In this document: piece by piece, positions 33,623 through 44,200 of the stretch
Position numbering within the stretch: the first letter of the stretch is position 1
Layout: every line of letters begins with the position of its first letter
Origin: Alcanivorax sp. DSM 26293
GTDB lineage: Bacteria; Pseudomonadota; Gammaproteobacteria; Pseudomonadales; Alcanivoracaceae
Direction of reading: 5' to 3'
Length of the DNA stretch: 64,000 nt
Assembly (NCBI RefSeq): GCF_900107995.1
Contig: NZ_FNUM01000001.1
Coordinates: forward strand, 383,695-447,694
The notes under the pieces: model-generated
Seen by the model: only the letters and a program-made list of their open reading frames with translations
Told to the model about the DNA's origin: nothing
The model's database searches: none
Position numbers and translations under genes: made by a program

Positions 33623-35511
33623 GCATTTCGCTCCAGTGTCACTGATTGATAGACAGCCGCTCCACCGGCCCGCTGGGCTGAAATCTGGTTGGCCAGAACC
33701 AACCCCATATAATCCAGCTGGCTGTCATCATGGATAACCTTCACCAACATGCCTGGCACCAGAATGCCAGGTGCGGCACCGTTTTCAGGGATGATGACGC
33801 TCAGGGTTTCCACCACCTTGTTGCCCGACCCAGCCAGCTCAGCTTTACCGCGGCTGATGGCAGACTGCGAATCAGTGATCAGATCGTCGTAAATATCCGG
33901 CATGGGGTCGGTGCCCCCGCTACCATCGCGCTGCACATCGACGGCTTCGCCCTGGCTGATGCCACTCACATAGCAGGCATTGAACGCCGGCGCCGGCTCA
34001 TACTGGGCAGACCGGCTGCGCACCATGCCGATATAGATCGCCGCATCAGGCGTGGCCGTGCCCCAATCCCAGGGCAGCACTTTGTAGCGCGGCTGGATCG
34101 TCCACGAGTCCGCAGCCATCCCTGGCACCATAATCCCGCCTGCGGCCGTCACGATCTGAGCAATCACCTGAGCCGGGCTCTTGTCCCGGTAACTGAGCGC
34201 CCCAGCAGGAATTGGCCAGTCTGGCAGATCCAGATTGCCCCCAGTGGGCCAGGTCAGAGTGAAGCCGGTGTTATCGAGCTCAGCATTGGCAGCCTGTGCG
34301 GCCGTGGTTGCAATCGAGTTGCTGTAACTACGGGTAGGCGCAAAGGGTGCTGCCATGTACTGGGTCCGGCTCACACCGGAAATCGTGAACTTCTCAGTCG
34401 GGAATTTCTCATCGCTGGTGTAGCGCTCGATAGAGAACACCCAGGCATGGCCATTGATTGTCACGCTGATGTCTTTCATGCCGCCGGCCCCCGGCGCCAC
34501 CAACGCCAGTGACCCCTGGCCATACAAAGTGCCGGAGAACTTCCAGCTCAGGGAATCAATATCCAGGCCGACTGATACTCCCTGCACCTGCAAAGGGGTG
34601 CCAGTGGCCACATCAGTGATCTGCAGCGTATTCATAATCAGATAAACCGTTTTGATTTCCGGGGGATCAGCCGGATCAGGCGGCGGATCCACCGGATTCG
34701 GCTCCACCGGGTAGGGGAGGTTGTAGTCGTGCCAGATGCTTTGGCCGGCGCCCCAAGGGAACCGGTGCCGGCTGTCGCGCTCGGATGCCTGGCGGGCGGT
34801 GATCCGCTTGCTGACGTCGTGCGGCACGATCGGGCGCGCCGCCGCCACGAAACCGAACCGGAACTCGAGCGCGAGCGGATCCAGTACGTCGATCGGGCCG
34901 GAATGAGTGGCCAGGGTGACCGTCGTTGCCGTGTCAGTCTGTCGCAGGGCCGCGATCGCGGCCGAGTCGTCATATACCGTTCCGGTCAGGTTCACCGAGT
35001 ACCAGGGCATACCCTTGGTAGCATCGCGCGCCGGCGTCTTCATGATCCAGGAGCTGATATAACCGGGGCGGTCGATGGCGAAGGCCCGACCCCAGCTGAC
35101 CGCGTGATTGCGATCGCGCGGCACTGTCTGTGCCCACCGGGCCACACGCTCGGCCTGATTGCAGACTCCAGTCGCCCAGGTGCTGACGTGGACGCTGTCC
35201 TGGTGCTCACTGGACTGGAACCGCCCGCCGACCTGCAGATCCTTCTGGATCGCCCGAATCCAGCCCAGGCCCCGCCTATCGTCTGCAGCCGTTGCAGGCG
35301 TGATCGTCAGGTTGCACAACAGGGCCAAGGATCCGGCGCGCTGCAGGGGTGCGCAGTATTCCACCGTGAGAGATGGCCTCTCCCAGGGAAACGCCGGGAC
35401 CGTGTCGTCGGCCAAATCCAGCACCAAGGCTAGCGGATCATAAGGGATCGCGTAGGGCGCGGTATCAAGGTTTAGATCGACGCTGTCCCACTGCTCGACG
35501 ACATAAGGCAC
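33619..35511 (-). CDS. Large tail-tip protein, hub-like
   Basis: A 630-residue late protein. The C-terminal half has features of phage hub or tail-tip proteins: the segment RDKSPAQVIAQIVTAAGG (around residue 443), TIQPRYKVLPWDW, and a strand-rich end. A proline-rich linker (PVEPNPVDPPPDPADPPE) splits it at about 270-290. It starts with GTG at 35,509-35,511 behind a GGAG site. Host recognition or hub function is inferred from position and pattern, not from a motif. Confidence 0.7.
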   Translation of the reverse strand: MPYVVEQWDSVDLNLDTAPYAIPYDPLALVLDLADDTVPAFPWERPSLTVEYCAPLQRAGSLALLCNLTITPATAADDRRGLGWIRAIQKDLQVGGRFQSSEHQDSVHVSTWATGVCNQAERVARWAQTVPRDRNHAVSWGRAFAIDRPGYISSWIMKTPARDATKGMPWYSVNLTGTVYDDSAAIAALRQTDTATTVTLATHSGPIDVLDPLALEFRFGFVAAARPIVPHDVSKRITARQASERDSRHRFPWGAGQSIWHDYNLPYPVEPNPVDPPPDPADPPEIKTVYLIMNTLQITDVATGTPLQVQGVSVGLDIDSLSWKFSGTLYGQGSLALVAPGAGGMKDISVTINGHAWVFSIERYTSDEKFPTEKFTISGVSRTQYMAAPFAPTRSYSNSIATTAAQAANAELDNTGFTLTWPTGGNLDLPDWPIPAGALSYRDKSPAQVIAQIVTAAGGIMVPGMAADSWTIQPRYKVLPWDWGTATPDAAIYIGMVRSRSAQYEPAPAFNACYVSGISQGEAVDVQRDGSGGTDPMPDIYDDLITDSQSAISRGKAELAGSGNKVVETLSVIIPENGAAPGILVPGMLVKVIHDDSQLDYMGLVLANQISAQRAGGAAVYQSVTLERNA

Positions 35512-35513
35512 CG

Positions 35514-36263
35514 TTACGGCTCCACTTCTTCACCCTGCAGGGGACCACTGGCCACCGGCCGGTAGTAGGGGCGAGGACTGAACGTTACGCCGCCGCTCTG
35601 CACGCTGGTGCCAGTGCTCCACGCAGGTTCCTCGGCACCAGTCGTGCCGGCAACGGTCACCTCGTAGACGTAACCGTTAGGGATTGACGGGTGAACGATC
35701 GCGCCGGCATTCAGGGCAGTGCTTGCCTGAAAGTCATTGCCGTAGTGATCGAGCGCCAGCGCGATTACCGGGCCGTCCCATCCGGTGTAGGTGATATCAA
35801 ACGCGCCATTGGCGGCGCTTTGCCCGACCGCGACTACCTTGCGGTCGGACGGGTCATCTTTAATAACGACGACGTCACGGGCCACCGGAGTGCCATCGAT
35901 CTGGACGGTGCCCGCGATATGTGCCTGACCTTCGCCACCACCACCATCCCCACCGGTCTCGTCGACAGCTGTGATCGTGATCTCTACGTCATTGTTTAGA
36001 TCAATGGCGAGAGCAATATAAGCTTTGCTTTGATCAGTCTTGGTGCCGACCAGCGAAACAATGCTGCCAAGAATCTCACGCGGTAGGCGCAAAGTCTCCT
36101 GGGCGGATCTAAATATCCTGACGCCCGCAATCGGCTGCCCTTCGGCCACGGGCTGCATAGCAAGAACGGGATCAGGATCTGTGTCATTGATATTGAGATC
36201 CAGATCCACCCAGCCGAGTGAAGATTCGTATGCGACGACAAAAAAAGGGTTTTCAATGGCCAT
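35514..36263 (-). CDS. Tail protein of unknown function
   Basis: A 249-residue strand-rich protein with a glycine-rich turn (TGGDGGGGEGQAH) between an N-terminal half starting MAIENPFFVVAYESSLGWVD and a C-terminal half with repeated Ig-like text (DGTPVARDVVVI, GAFDITYTGWDG). I start at the ATG at 36,261-36,263, where the reading frame becomes clearly coding. It lies in the late operon between the 360-residue protein and the hub-like protein. Confidence 0.65.
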   Translation of the reverse strand: MAIENPFFVVAYESSLGWVDLDLNINDTDPDPVLAMQPVAEGQPIAGVRIFRSAQETLRLPREILGSIVSLVGTKTDQSKAYIALAIDLNNDVEITITAVDETGGDGGGGEGQAHIAGTVQIDGTPVARDVVVIKDDPSDRKVVAVGQSAANGAFDITYTGWDGPVIALALDHYGNDFQASTALNAGAIVHPSIPNGYVYEVTVAGTTGAEEPAWSTGTSVQSGGVTFSPRPYYRPVASGPLQGEEVEP

Positions 36264-36265
36264 TG

Positions 36266-37348
36266 TCACCACCAATCCGGGTGATCTGTGACACCGCATT
36301 CATAAAGATCATTCTGGCTAAAGCTCCAGGGAATCCATGTATAGCCACCGATTGTTGCCGGCTCCAAACTCCAGCTTGCGCCCCTCCATTCGTTATAGTT
36401 GATCCAGAAGTAACCTTGCGAACCAGACTCCCCTAGCTGGCAAATCCCAGGCAAGGAACAAAAATGATAATCGGCATACAGCGAGCTGAGACTCGATGGT
36501 TTAGGCACATCAGAGCCCTTGTAGGAGCATAAGGCAGGCAGCAAGGCGCGAACGGAACTCAGCGGATTTCGCTTGTAACGATCAAAATCTAGACCGTAGG
36601 GTTCAAAATCGGAATTGTTAGCGGCAGAAGGCAAGGTACCCATAGGTGTTCTCAGCCCCCAGAAATTAGAAAGCGACTGCTGAGATCCGCCGGTAGCGTT
36701 TACAGCGGTGGGCACACTCCCCCCCCCGAATCCAAGAAAGAAGTTTCCAGGATCATCGCGCAACAGGTCTGGACTTTTTACGGCCCCTACAAAAAGCTGC
36801 GGGTAGTAACTGCCTTTCGCATTGTTAAGGCTATCACTAGCATCAACGCTTGAGTGGCCCTCAGGATAATGGGACAAGAACCAGAACGCCTTATCGTCAG
36901 CCACAACGGTCCAAGCAATGTTTGATGCCTGGCTGGATTGAAAGGTGTTCACATATAGACACGCAACAGCATCAGAGCTATTGCCTGGCGCCGGAATCCG
37001 CTCGTGCTGCCAGCCATTGACGCCCTCACTGACGACGCCGGGCCAACTGTCGTCATAAATGGAGCCCACACCGGGCGTTGTGATCGAGTCCCAAATAAAC
37101 AGACCGACGCTTACAGATGCCCATGTCACAACCTCAAATACGCCGTTGCCATTAGATAGCCCGATCCGGCGCTTCTGGACTGTCGTGTCCTCGTAGTCCA
37201 CAGACCAGCCTGCCGCCGGCTTACTACCATAACCGTCGACAAGGCAGGCCTTGAGGATATCCATAAAAGCGCTTGCCGCCGCGCCATTCGTGGACGACGC
37301 CGGGTAGGAGGGCGCCCCTGCATCGGTGCTGCGGTAAACAGTAGCCAT
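36266..37348 (-). CDS. Virion protein of unknown function
   Basis: A 360-residue Ser/Gly/Trp-rich protein starting MATVYRSTDAGAPSYPASST with a C-terminal aromatic region (GGYTWIPWSFSQNDLYECG). It is part of the late operon: its start overlaps the stop of the 513-residue gene. The tip-proximal position suggests a tail-tip or fibre component. Base composition is a little more AT-rich than its neighbours, which may indicate separate exchange. Confidence 0.65.
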   Translation of the reverse strand: MATVYRSTDAGAPSYPASSTNGAAASAFMDILKACLVDGYGSKPAAGWSVDYEDTTVQKRRIGLSNGNGVFEVVTWASVSVGLFIWDSITTPGVGSIYDDSWPGVVSEGVNGWQHERIPAPGNSSDAVACLYVNTFQSSQASNIAWTVVADDKAFWFLSHYPEGHSSVDASDSLNNAKGSYYPQLFVGAVKSPDLLRDDPGNFFLGFGGGSVPTAVNATGGSQQSLSNFWGLRTPMGTLPSAANNSDFEPYGLDFDRYKRNPLSSVRALLPALCSYKGSDVPKPSSLSSLYADYHFCSLPGICQLGESGSQGYFWINYNEWRGASWSLEPATIGGYTWIPWSFSQNDLYECGVTDHPDWW

Positions 37349-38889
37349 CAGTTGTGATCCCCTCGCAATTCGATTTTGAGCTGGTCGTCGTCGACGGTGG
37401 CCTGACCCGGGAGTACGGTCCGGATCATCCAGAGCGGCGCGGCAGCGGCGTCAGTGTCGAAACGCACGGTATTACCCACGGACCAGCCGGAACCCCAGCC
37501 GTCTGCTAGGATCGTGAAGTAAGGCGTCCCGGTCTGGGGGTTTGTGGGCGAGAAGTCGGCAGCCGTGGATCCAGTGGCCACCAGGCCGCGCTGCTCGCCG
37601 TACAGCTCAAAAGCTGTCGTGCTGGTGAACTTGATCTTCCAGCGCTCCGGGACGCTGCCCCGGTTGTCGATCGCTACCGGGTAGGCGATCAGGTTGTACT
37701 GCGCGGTCGTTTCCTGCCCTTCTCCATCGTAATCGCCCGGGTCGACGGTGTAGCTGGCCCAGCCGCGCACGCGAGCCTGAAGGTCGCCCAGGTACACAGC
37801 AGAGGCGACCCAGGTGTCACTGGCTGGGAAGTCGTGATACAGCGGCTGGGCAAGCTGCAGGGTGCCGTCGATGCGCGCCTCAGTGCACAGAGCCATGTCG
37901 TCGATTCGGTGGACAAAGTGCAGGTCACCCGTCAGCGGGTTGCTTTCACCATCCTGAGCGGTGAATGGGTTGGCCAGAGTCACAGTGCCCGCATCCTTAT
38001 CCAGCGCATACATGGCCGGATCCAGGCGAACCCCCTCGTCGTCCTCAATCCAGGCGTCGTGTAGCTTGTCACGGCCAGCATTGACGACCAGGTCAGCCGC
38101 CGGCGAGTCAATCAGATCCGCCTGGGTGTGTGTCAGGACCAGAATATCGGCATCGCGCATGATTGGGACACGCCCGTCCGCCGGCAGCCGCACTGGGTCA
38201 AGTCCCAGAATTTCAGGATCGAGGGGGATTTGCTTAAAACTGATCGCGTTATAGAACAGGCTCTCGGCGGTCACCGGCTCTGGGAAAGTAATTTCAGCAA
38301 TACCGTCCTGCAGGGTGACCTCACCAGTGATGCCATCGCCAGTAATCACACCCTGGTTATCAGCTTCGCCGTTATATTGCTCTCCGGTCTCGAAGTCATC
38401 GGCCCGCACGGTAAAGCCATTGGGGCGAAGCGGTGACGCTATGGTCCGGAAGGTAGACCCCTTGAAGACACTCCAGTCATCACCGATAAGGATGCTGATC
38501 GGCGTTACTGTGGCGTTTGGCGGTCGACCATCGTAAGTGGTGATGACACACAGCGAGGTCGTGTAATTGATCGTGCCAAGAGCGATACCAGTTCCGGTAG
38601 TCGTGTTGAAGTTGCGCAACAGCCTCCCCTCGGCATCATCAAACCAAAGCTCACCACCGATATCGAGCACCACACTACCCGGCACAATCGGCGAGCTCTC
38701 AGAGAGGTAGAACCGCCAATCGTTTTCCTCACCCGTAAACTGGTCCTGGCTGACCTGCTGGGCACCAGAGGCCAGCTGATAGTTGACATCAACATCATGG
38801 CTGCGAATTACCTCAGTCTCCACCGTGGTGTTATAGGAAGACGAGGTATTACCTAACGACGCCCCAGTCACCATCCGAACAGTTGCCAT
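37348..38889 (-). CDS. Tail-tip protein with Ig-like/TG repeats
   Basis: A 513-residue late protein. It contains short repeats of the kind GTINYTTSLCVIT and GEVTLQDGIAEITF that match repeats in the 650-residue protein upstream. The ATG at 38,887-38,889 gives a MATVRMVTGASLGN start similar to the next gene (MATVYRSTDAG), suggesting duplicated N-termini. It is probably a tail-tip or baseplate structural protein. Confidence 0.65.
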   Translation of the reverse strand: MATVRMVTGASLGNTSSSYNTTVETEVIRSHDVDVNYQLASGAQQVSQDQFTGEENDWRFYLSESSPIVPGSVVLDIGGELWFDDAEGRLLRNFNTTTGTGIALGTINYTTSLCVITTYDGRPPNATVTPISILIGDDWSVFKGSTFRTIASPLRPNGFTVRADDFETGEQYNGEADNQGVITGDGITGEVTLQDGIAEITFPEPVTAESLFYNAISFKQIPLDPEILGLDPVRLPADGRVPIMRDADILVLTHTQADLIDSPAADLVVNAGRDKLHDAWIEDDEGVRLDPAMYALDKDAGTVTLANPFTAQDGESNPLTGDLHFVHRIDDMALCTEARIDGTLQLAQPLYHDFPASDTWVASAVYLGDLQARVRGWASYTVDPGDYDGEGQETTAQYNLIAYPVAIDNRGSVPERWKIKFTSTTAFELYGEQRGLVATGSTAADFSPTNPQTGTPYFTILADGWGSGWSVGNTVRFDTDAAAAPLWMIRTVLPGQATVDDDQLKIELRGDHN

Positions 38890-38899
38890 GCTCCGCCCC

Positions 38900-40852
38900 T
38901 TATGCGTTTACCTGTCTGAGGAAAGTGTTACCGGCAATCACAATTTCACCGGTGGAATAATTCACAGTGCCAACGAACACTAAATCGCGGCGGCTCACCA
39001 ATGAGCCATTACCGTTGTCTGTGATCCAGTGGGACTGATCCACGAAATTAGAGCTCAGGGTCTGGCCGGCCCCATCTTTCACAGTCCGCTTCACCGATTT
39101 AATGATCGTAAAGTCCACCGACCCCGGTTCAATATCGGACTCTGTTTGCATGACGATATCGGCCTTGTTGTTGTTATCCGGAACCGTTGTGGTAGCAGTG
39201 AGAGATTGATCGCTGATATGCGTGTAATCCGCCGTCACCAGATCATCCGGGACAACCTCAGTGGTTATCTCTATTTGCCCGATCCAGTAGTTAATACGCC
39301 CGGTAGCATCGCCCGTGATAGTGCCATCACCCGCCACATCGGTGGCCGTCATGGGAGTGCCACCTACATCCCAAGAAAGAGTGACTGACCCGGGCACTAC
39401 CTGCCCATTGGCCAGCTGCATCACCAACGGAGTGACTCCGTCGTAAGCTTCAGGATCATGCACATACAGGCTGCTTTCAGTCCAACGGTAAAAAATGACA
39501 GAACCAGCGTCGGGTTGCGCCTGAAGAGTGGCCACGATACTGCCGGTGTCATAGTTCACTTGGCCCGACCCATCCCCGCGCAGGTTGCCAGTGCCATCAT
39601 CCTGCAGTTCATACCACTTACCCAGGTACTGATAGCTCAGGTTGAACGACATGGGCGCCGGCGGCGGATCCAGGCTCAACACATAATTGAAGTTGCGGTT
39701 TGATTCCTCGATATCAATTCGCCCGGTATTGGGGATTTGTTGACGCAAAGTACCGGGCCGGTAGGTCAGGTTCACCACTGAAGAGGAAGAGCTAAACAAC
39801 CAGTTAATCAGGCCCGTCCGGTAGTCAATCTGAGTTCCTTCTAGCGCACCTTGAATCCCGCCGCTATTGAGGAAGACACCACCTTTATCGGTATAAGTCT
39901 CTCCACTTACTGTGATATTAAGCGAACCAGGCACCATCGCCGTGGGCATGGTGGAACTGGTCCCACCCTCCACAGTTACCTGCATTGAGATATTGCCAGG
40001 CCCAGAAGGGACAACCTGACTGACAAAACCGCCGGGCCGCTGATCAATAAATGGCGTCTCATTGCTAGCCGTTGGAATGATCGGTGCGAAAGTCTCAGAT
40101 ACCACGATGGATGACGCCCCGCCTGCAGCAGGCTCAGCAAGGTTAGTCGAACCAAAATACTTTGCAGAAGTGGCAGGTTGCGTACTGTAAATAAGTGAAG
40201 GGCCAGCAGGTTTCGGATTCGGGTCTCCCGCAGGGAAGTCTCGCTTCAGCTCCGCAGAAAGCTCCAGAATGTACTGGTCGGCCTTGAAAGTCCGAATATC
40301 ACCGCTGCTCACCTGGTAGGTGAACGTCTCTTCGGTACGCTCCACGTTGAGAATTTTGATGAACTGCTGGGAAGCAAGATCCTGCCCTTCCTGAAGCAAC
40401 AATGTCTCTCCGATCTCTGGGGCAGTCACGTTGTTCACACTCGGGGCATAGCAGATGATCGTGCGCTGCCCTTGGAGCTGGGTGCCACGGAGTGCAAGAG
40501 CGGTAACAGGCCCAGGAATAACGAACGACTCAATACGCTGCCGAGCCTGCCCTCGCTCATCGTAAAAGTCTTGGGTCGTGAAAAGCAGCCCCGAGACGTT
40601 CGGATCCAGGGGCTGCGCGCTCAGGATTGAATGTGCATCCAGGTACAAATCCGCCGTGGCAGTATCCACCTTGAGAAATGCCTTTCTCAGGCTCACATTG
40701 CCGTAAGTGCGGTTAACACGGGAGATATCCTCAAACAGGTTGTTGATATCGCCGTCGATCACCTCAAGGCCGGTCATCTGCCCGCCACCGTCCTCGTTGT
40801 CGCTCAGCCGCTCTGGCTGCATCAGCTTGATATCATCACTGGTAATCGGCAC
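38900..40852 (-). CDS. Tail protein with internal tandem repeats
   Basis: A 650-residue protein with at least four repeats of the form G-x-[IV]-[ND]-Y-x-[TI]-G-x-I (GQVNYDTGSIVATL, GRINYWIGQIEITTE, GTQIDYRTGLINWLF, GTVNYSTGEIVIAG). These look like small beta modules. The GTG start at 40,850-40,852 has AAAGGAG 7 bases upstream. It follows the 127-residue protein by 12 bases. The family is unknown; tail-tip role by position. Confidence 0.65.
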   Translation of the reverse strand: MPITSDDIKLMQPERLSDNEDGGGQMTGLEVIDGDINNLFEDISRVNRTYGNVSLRKAFLKVDTATADLYLDAHSILSAQPLDPNVSGLLFTTQDFYDERGQARQRIESFVIPGPVTALALRGTQLQGQRTIICYAPSVNNVTAPEIGETLLLQEGQDLASQQFIKILNVERTEETFTYQVSSGDIRTFKADQYILELSAELKRDFPAGDPNPKPAGPSLIYSTQPATSAKYFGSTNLAEPAAGGASSIVVSETFAPIIPTASNETPFIDQRPGGFVSQVVPSGPGNISMQVTVEGGTSSTMPTAMVPGSLNITVSGETYTDKGGVFLNSGGIQGALEGTQIDYRTGLINWLFSSSSSVVNLTYRPGTLRQQIPNTGRIDIEESNRNFNYVLSLDPPPAPMSFNLSYQYLGKWYELQDDGTGNLRGDGSGQVNYDTGSIVATLQAQPDAGSVIFYRWTESSLYVHDPEAYDGVTPLVMQLANGQVVPGSVTLSWDVGGTPMTATDVAGDGTITGDATGRINYWIGQIEITTEVVPDDLVTADYTHISDQSLTATTTVPDNNNKADIVMQTESDIEPGSVDFTIIKSVKRTVKDGAGQTLSSNFVDQSHWITDNGNGSLVSRRDLVFVGTVNYSTGEIVIAGNTFLRQVNA

Positions 40853-40864
40853 GAATTCGCTCCT

Positions 40865-41248
40865 TTATTGCGGGGGCTCAACGGTGTGTAATCTCAACGT
40901 GGCGACATACCAGGCGCCAGGCTCAAGACTGATATGGGTGCTCCCTTTAATTGGGGTAGCATCAACAGCGACTCCCCGCGTACGGTCGAATGCCACGTAA
41001 AACTCCCGACCATCGTCAAGGGTGAGCGCCATTGCCGCGTTACCGGCCCCTTCCTTAGTTATCAATGCATCCAGAGTGCCCCTGGGCAGCCAGCCACTCA
41101 GGGTCACCGGGCGGCCATAAAGCTTCACACCAGACTGAATGATCAGCCCGCCCGTAAGCCCGCGCTCTTTTTCCTCGGCCATCTGGTTGAAACTGAACTC
41201 ATCATCCCAGAGCAGGTTGTCGGTCAGGTCGATTTCATCCAGCGTCAC
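40865..41248 (-). CDS. Small tail protein after the tape measure
   Basis: A 127-residue protein with the pattern MTLDEIDLTDNLLWDDEF, GRPVTLSGWLPRGTLDAL and a late LEPGAWYVATLRLHTVEP. Its position directly after the tape measure matches the distal-tail position. The GTG start at 41,246-41,248 overlaps the tape-measure stop (GTGA). Confidence 0.7.
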   Translation of the reverse strand: MTLDEIDLTDNLLWDDEFSFNQMAEEKERGLTGGLIIQSGVKLYGRPVTLSGWLPRGTLDALITKEGAGNAAMALTLDDGREFYVAFDRTRGVAVDATPIKGSTHISLEPGAWYVATLRLHTVEPPQ

Positions 41249-44200
41249 TGCGTTGCCCTCATGCCGGTTTCATTCAGAAAATCCAGCAGCTTATTCACGT
41301 CTTCAGGGTCCCCGCTAAGGTTGGCGTTGCTGCCGTTGGGTAGTGTGAATTCCACTTTTTGGGTTGGCCCGCCAGACGGAGCGCCAGAGGATGGGTTTCC
41401 AGCTTGTTGTTGCGCATTCTGGAAGCGCTCTTGCCGGGCCGCCGCTCGCTGCTGGCTTTCTTCCTGCCGTAGTTCCTGCATTCTCTGCTGGTAGATCTGC
41501 TCATTGATCTGCATCGCCTCGGCATATTCCCGTGCCGCCCGGCTGGCGCCCTGTTCCTGCGCCGCTTCCATTTGCCGCTGAAGCTGCTTTTGCCGCTCCT
41601 CAAACTTACGACGCTCAATATCCTGAGCGGTGCCGGTCATCTGAATAAGTTCCGTGCGCAGGCTTTCCGTGGTGCTCTCCGCGCTGTCAGCCAGGCCATC
41701 CAATTGCTGCTTGGCACTGGCGATGGCACTTTTGAGGGTTTCGAGCTTCTCCTCGCCCAACAGTTTGGCGCCCTGCTTGGCTCGGCTAGCCGCATTGAGG
41801 AAGCTGTTCAGGTTGCCGCTTTGCGCAGCCATGGCCCGGTCGTAATTTTCCTGCGCTGCTGTCACCTGCTCCTGTACCGCTGCCTTAGCCTGGTAAACAG
41901 CCTTCAGCCAGGAACCAATACTCAGCACAGCAAACTGGGTTTGCTCTTTATAAAGGCGATCAAAAAGCTGCCCGGCACCTTCACCGGTCTGGTAAAACGT
42001 ATCTCGAATGCCATAGAACATCCGCAGCAAAGCGGCCCCGGCACTGCCAGCTTTATCGGCTCCCTGTTGGGCCTTTTCTCCCGCCTGCTGCGCGGCCTGG
42101 CCTTGCTGTTGATATGCCTGACTGGTGTTCTTAGCCGCTTTAGCCTTCTGCTGCTCGCCTCGGGTGGCGGACTCTGTGGTTTTTTGGTGCGCATCGATCG
42201 CGGCCTGGGTGCGCTTCAGGGTTTCATTAGTAGCAGCCGCCACTTCGCGCATAGCTTTTGCGTATTCACCCTGAGTCAGAATGTTGTCTTGCATGGCCTG
42301 ATCCAGTTCCCTGATCAGCGCAGCACCACCGGCTTCTGAATCAATCGATGACAGAGCTGCCCGAAAGGCCTCCATCATTACCTTGGCAGACTGCTCACTT
42401 TCCAGCCCAGCTTTTGCAATCTGCTTATTGATGGACTGGAACTTGGTTATGGCCTCCTTTTCCAGTTCGGTGATGCCGCCGGTGATCTTGCCCAGGTCGA
42501 GGTCGAGTTCTTTCAGGGCCTCACCCAGCTTACTGCGCGCTGCTCGCGCCGCACGATCAGACGCCGAGACTTGCTTGTCAGAGGCCTTAACCGCTGCCGC
42601 CACAATCGCGTCGTAATCCTTTTCAGCAGCTTCTGCAGTACCTTTGCTTGCTGACTTTTGCGCATCTGCTGATTTTTCGGCCTCGTCAGCGAGCCCACCG
42701 AACAGGTCAGACCCGGCATTCTTTATGTCCTGTAGGTCCTTCTTTACCCCGTCGGCGAAGTCCTGGCCTGTGCGCTGTGCCTTGTCAGCAAAGGCCCGCA
42801 GGTCCGCAGCCAGCTCATCACTGCCTAACGCACCCAGCAAGGTGGATAGCCCGCCCGCAACCGCGGCGGCGGAATGGGTGATAGATGTGGCCGCCACCTG
42901 CCACAAACCGGTAACGATGTTCACCCCGATACGGGTAACCGCTACCACCTTCTCAGTTACCGTGATTACCGATTCCAGAGCGGTAGAGACATTCTTGGCA
43001 AAGGTATTGATAGACCCGTCAGCAGCTGCCTCCCGCAGGGTAGTCAGCAGATCTTTCATGCGTGTTTTCAGGGAATCCAAGGCCCCTGATTTAGCGGCCA
43101 GGGCGAAGAAGTCAGTGAGCTCCTTCCGCAACGAGGTCATCAGGCCGGCAAACCCGCTGATACGATCAGCGCCAGCCCCTTCTGACATCCGACCCAGTTC
43201 ATCGATCAACTGGGTAAGCACTTCGGTACCCAGCTCGCCATCACTAGCCATCTGGCGAATTTCACCGCCAGCCCGGCCAGTGATGTTGCCCAGGGCCTCC
43301 ATGATCGGGATGCCTGAGTCGGTAATGCTGTTCAGCTCTTCCAGCTGAAGCCGCCCGCTCTGCCATGCCTGGCCAAGCTGGGTAATCACCGTGTCCAGTG
43401 TCTGAGCACCGCTGCCGTATTTGGCATTGGCATCGATCAGGCTTTGCAGTGATCCATTCAACGGATCAATGCCAGCAACCTTTAAGCGCCTCGCAGCCTC
43501 TGCAGTAGCACCCAGGCTCTGGCTATTTCGCTCCGCAATGCGGTCCACTTCCGCAAGGACTTCACGCCCCTGTTCCACGGAACCATAAAGCGCACCGAAC
43601 TGACGCTCCAATTCCTCCAGATCACTGCCAGCAGTGATCAGCTTTGTGAGGCCCGCTCGCAAGGTCTGGAATACACCTACCCCAGCCACCAGGCCCAGCA
43701 ACTTGCCCTTCAGTCCGCTCATGGCTGAGCCAAAGCGGTTACCTTCCCCGCTCGCACGGTCCAGCGCCGCAGCATGCTGCTTGGCTTCTTCCGTGGCTTG
43801 GCTCAGTTCCTGCTGAGTTTGTTTCAGCTCTTTCTGGATCCGGTCTTCCGCCTGGCCCAGCTCATTGGTATCAATGCCGGCTTTGTCCAGGGTGCGGGTG
43901 TACTTGGCCAGCTCCCGCTGGCTGCGGTTATATTCCGTGGTGGCAATGCTCTGCGCTGTACGCGCCTGCCTTACCTCAAGTGCATACTCCGCTTGGGTCT
44001 GGCCTGCCTTCCGCCCTTCCTTGCGCAGGCGCTCATAAGCAGTAACGTGCTTTTCCAGTTCCTTGGTGGCCGCTTCAGCAGCCTCCTCAGAGGCTTTCAG
44101 CCCCCGCACAGCGTCCTGCTGCTTACCCAGATCCTGCAGCTCTTTTTCAAGCTCCTCCGCCCTCTCGGTTACCTCACGTAGCGAATCAGCCGCCGGATCG

